Below, piece after piece: positions 32,606 through 34,521 of a DNA stretch of 34,521 nucleotides. The stretch comes from Marinospirillum sp. Its GTDB lineage: Bacteria > Pseudomonadota > Gammaproteobacteria > Pseudomonadales > Halomonadaceae. Within the stretch, counting starts at the first letter, position 1. The number at the start of each line of letters is the position of its first letter. Made by a program: the position numbers and the translations under genes. The notes under the pieces were generated by a model. That model was not told the origin of the DNA, ran no database searches, and was given only the letters and a program-made list of their open reading frames with translations. The DNA lies in contig NZ_JACUUA010000020.1 in assembly GCF_014859565.1 (NCBI RefSeq), forward strand, positions 1 to 34,521, written 5' to 3'.

Positions 32606-34518
32606 CCCTTCTGCGTTTCGAAAATTTGCACCTGGCCTATGGCCGCACTCCCCTACTGAACGATGCCAGCCTCACCCTCGAAGAGGGTGAGCGGGTTGCT
32701 ATACTCGGCCGTAATGGTGCGGGTAAGTCTTCCCTGATGAAACTGGTGGCAGGGGAAATCCAGTCCGATGGCGGTAGCCTGTGGCGCAAGCCGGGCATGA
32801 AAATTGGTGTATTACCGCAGGTGCTGCCTGCCGCTGATGACCGTGATGTTTTTGAAGTGGTGGCGCTGGGACTGGCTGAAGCCGGTCGCCTGCTGGAAGA
32901 ATTCCACCACATCACCCATCTGCCGCCGGATCAGGTGGATTTGCAACGTATGGATGAACTGCAACACCAATTGGATGCCTGTAATGGCTGGGCACTGAGC
33001 CAGAAGGTGGAGCAGCTGATGAAGCGCCTGCACCTGAACGGTGACACCAAAATGTCGGAACTCTCTGGTGGCTGGCGGCGGCGTGTGGCGCTGGCTCAGG
33101 CACTGGTCAGTGAACCCGATCTACTGTTGCTGGACGAACCCACCAACCACCTGGATATTGAAACCATCCAGTGGCTGGAAGAACAGATCAAAAGTTTCCC
33201 CGGCGCGGTATTACTGATCACCCACGACCGTGCCTTTATGCAGAACATTGCCACCCGTATGATGGAACTGGATCTGGGTGAAATCACCAGTTGGGAAGGC
33301 CGTTATCTGGATTTTCTCGACTTCAAGGCACACCAGTTGGAAGTGGAAGCCCGTCATCAGGCCGCTTTTGATAAAAAACTGGCTCAGGAAGAAGTCTGGA
33401 TACGTCAGGGTATCAAAGCGCGTCGCACCCGGAATGAAGGCCGTGTACGTGCCCTCAAGGAATTGCGTAAACAACGCTCTGACCGGCTGCAGCGTCAGGG
33501 CAAGGCTGACATCCAGCTGGAATCCGCCGACCAGTCCGGCAAGCTGGTGGCAGAATTAACCAATGCCAGCTTCAGTTTTGAAGGCACACCCATCATCAAA
33601 AACCTCACCACCCGTATCCAGCGTGGTGACAAAATTGGCCTGCTGGGGCGTAATGGTGCCGGTAAAACCACCCTGTTGCGGATGTTGCTGGGGGATCTGC
33701 AACCTCAGGAAGGTGAAGTCAAAATCGGCACCAAGCTGGAAGTGGCTTATTTTGACCAGTTGCGTGGGCAACTTGATCCGGAAAAAACCGTACTCGACAA
33801 CCTCGCTGAAGGCCGCACCAGTGTCACCATCAATGGTCGTGACAAGCACGTCATCGGTTACCTGCAAGACTTCCTCTTCACCCCGGAACGTGCTCGCCAG
33901 CCAGTTCGTGCCTTATCTGGTGGTGAACAAAACCGTCTGCTGCTGGCTAAACTTTTTGCCAAACCAGCCAACCTGTTGGTGATGGACGAACCGACCAACG
34001 ACCTGGATCTGGAAACTCTGGAACTGCTGGAAGAACTGCTGCTGAACTTCGAAGGCACCCTGCTGCTGGTCAGCCATGACCGTGCCTTCCTCGACAGCGT
34101 AGTCACCGGCATCCTGGCCTTTGAAGGCGACGGACGCGTCAAAGAGTATGTGGGTGGTTATGAAGACTGGATACGCCAAGGTGGTCGTTTTCCACCCCTG
34201 CAAGCACCGGGCAGCTTAAAAACATCCGGCAAAGCAGCCGCCAATGCCCAGCCTGTTTCCGCACCGGAACCAGAAGCTGCTAAAAAACCGGCCAAAAAAC
34301 TCAGCTACAAACTGCAAAGAGAGTTGGAACAACTCCCGGTTGAAATTGAACAGCTGGAAACCGCTATTGGTGTGCAGGAAAGCAAAATTGCCGCAGCTGA
34401 TTTTTATCAGCAGGATGCAGGCAAGGTCGCCGCTGAACTGAAAAAACTGGAAGACCTGCAACACCAACTGGAACAGAAAATGGAACGCTGGATGGAACTG
34501 GAAGCAGAAACCCAGTAA
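32602..34518 (+). CDS. uup: ABC-F ATPase Uup
   Basis: 638-aa ABC-F family ATPase; Uup binds branched DNA and ribosomes and affects transposon precise excision in E. coli. There are two ATPase domains. The first has Walker A GRNGAGKSS, signature LSGGWRRR and Walker B LLLLDEPTNHLD. The second has GRNGAGKTT, LSGGEQNR and LLVMDEPTNDLD. A charged linker sits between them. The C-terminal Lys/Ala/Pro-rich tether and coiled coil (about 535-635) are the DNA-binding extension typical of Uup. No transmembrane segment is present. The ATG overlaps the cheV stop (ATGA); coupling a chemotaxis gene to uup is unusual. The stop lies 3 bases before the window end. Confidence 0.93.
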   Translation: MTLLRFENLHLAYGRTPLLNDASLTLEEGERVAILGRNGAGKSSLMKLVAGEIQSDGGSLWRKPGMKIGVLPQVLPAADDRDVFEVVALGLAEAGRLLEEFHHITHLPPDQVDLQRMDELQHQLDACNGWALSQKVEQLMKRLHLNGDTKMSELSGGWRRRVALAQALVSEPDLLLLDEPTNHLDIETIQWLEEQIKSFPGAVLLITHDRAFMQNIATRMMELDLGEITSWEGRYLDFLDFKAHQLEVEARHQAAFDKKLAQEEVWIRQGIKARRTRNEGRVRALKELRKQRSDRLQRQGKADIQLESADQSGKLVAELTNASFSFEGTPIIKNLTTRIQRGDKIGLLGRNGAGKTTLLRMLLGDLQPQEGEVKIGTKLEVAYFDQLRGQLDPEKTVLDNLAEGRTSVTINGRDKHVIGYLQDFLFTPERARQPVRALSGGEQNRLLLAKLFAKPANLLVMDEPTNDLDLETLELLEELLLNFEGTLLLVSHDRAFLDSVVTGILAFEGDGRVKEYVGGYEDWIRQGGRFPPLQAPGSLKTSGKAAANAQPVSAPEPEAAKKPAKKLSYKLQRELEQLPVEIEQLETAIGVQESKIAAADFYQQDAGKVAAELKKLEDLQHQLEQKMERWMELEAETQ

Positions 34519-34521
34519 ACC

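Noticed and set aside
1..34521. CRISPR arrays, insertion sequences, phage or toxin-antitoxin modules
   Set aside because: I saw no regularly spaced repeats, transposase or integrase motifs, or paired small toxin/antitoxin genes. The window reads as core chromosome with local decay.

Overview
The window looks like a core chromosomal stretch of a marine-type gammaproteobacterium, probably from the Oceanospirillales/Alteromonadales neighbourhood. I infer this from protein resemblances and from the miaB-ybeZ-ybeY-ybeX-lnt gene order; I ran no taxonomic search. Base composition is moderate and even. I see no insertion sequence, phage gene or CRISPR array.

Layout. 1-4.4 kb: the 3' part of a tRNA-Asn, a shared bidirectional terminator, aspartyl aminopeptidase (minus), tail-specific protease Prc (plus) and a thiopurine methyltransferase (minus, TTG start). 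4.5-9.9 kb: the conserved operon miaB-ybeZ-ybeY-ybeX(corC)-lnt for tRNA and rRNA maturation and lipoprotein acylation. 10-14.8 kb: an Aer-like PAS chemoreceptor with its own promoter, then on the minus strand a PP2C-phosphatase/kinase fusion whose catalytic residues are degraded, followed by a YbeL-type zinc-ribbon protein, then ppa with a clear sigma70 promoter. 14.8-21.2 kb: a membrane PAS-GGDEF-EAL protein, a truncated DUF3135 gene running into a convergent LysR gene, an SLC23/NCS2 permease with a textbook terminator, and the nucleotide nucleosidase ppnN. 21.4-22.8 kb: four small genes (basic tail-anchored protein, MioC-like flavodoxin, DUF2788 protein, helical phasin-like protein). 22.9-28.6 kb: a signalling block with a basic unknown protein, a double-receiver protein whose first receiver lacks the phosphoacceptor, and a 4xCBS-PAS-GGDEF-EAL protein on the minus strand, divergent from a FapA/DUF342 protein. 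28.6-31.6 kb: a minus-strand run with ung, riboflavin synthase, an HCCA-isomerase-like protein and an exonuclease-like protein. Two broken genes are embedded in it: a Gpt (xanthine-guanine phosphoribosyltransferase) 5' remnant and a TatD gene with an internal in-frame deletion. 31.6-34.5 kb: cheV overlapping the ABC-F ATPase uup.

How they fit together. The window mixes housekeeping (RNA maturation, envelope quality control, DNA repair, riboflavin) with motility and c-di-GMP signalling (Aer-like receptor, CheV, FapA, two GGDEF-EAL proteins, a pseudo-receiver). The most unusual theme is decay or repurposing: a doubly degenerate phosphatase/kinase, a pseudo-receiver, a degenerate exonuclease fold, and three truncated genes (DUF3135, gpt, tatD). 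I found no evidence of a novel defence or mobile system. The best candidate for undescribed biology is the membrane-anchored pseudophosphatase-pseudokinase paired with the YbeL-type protein.
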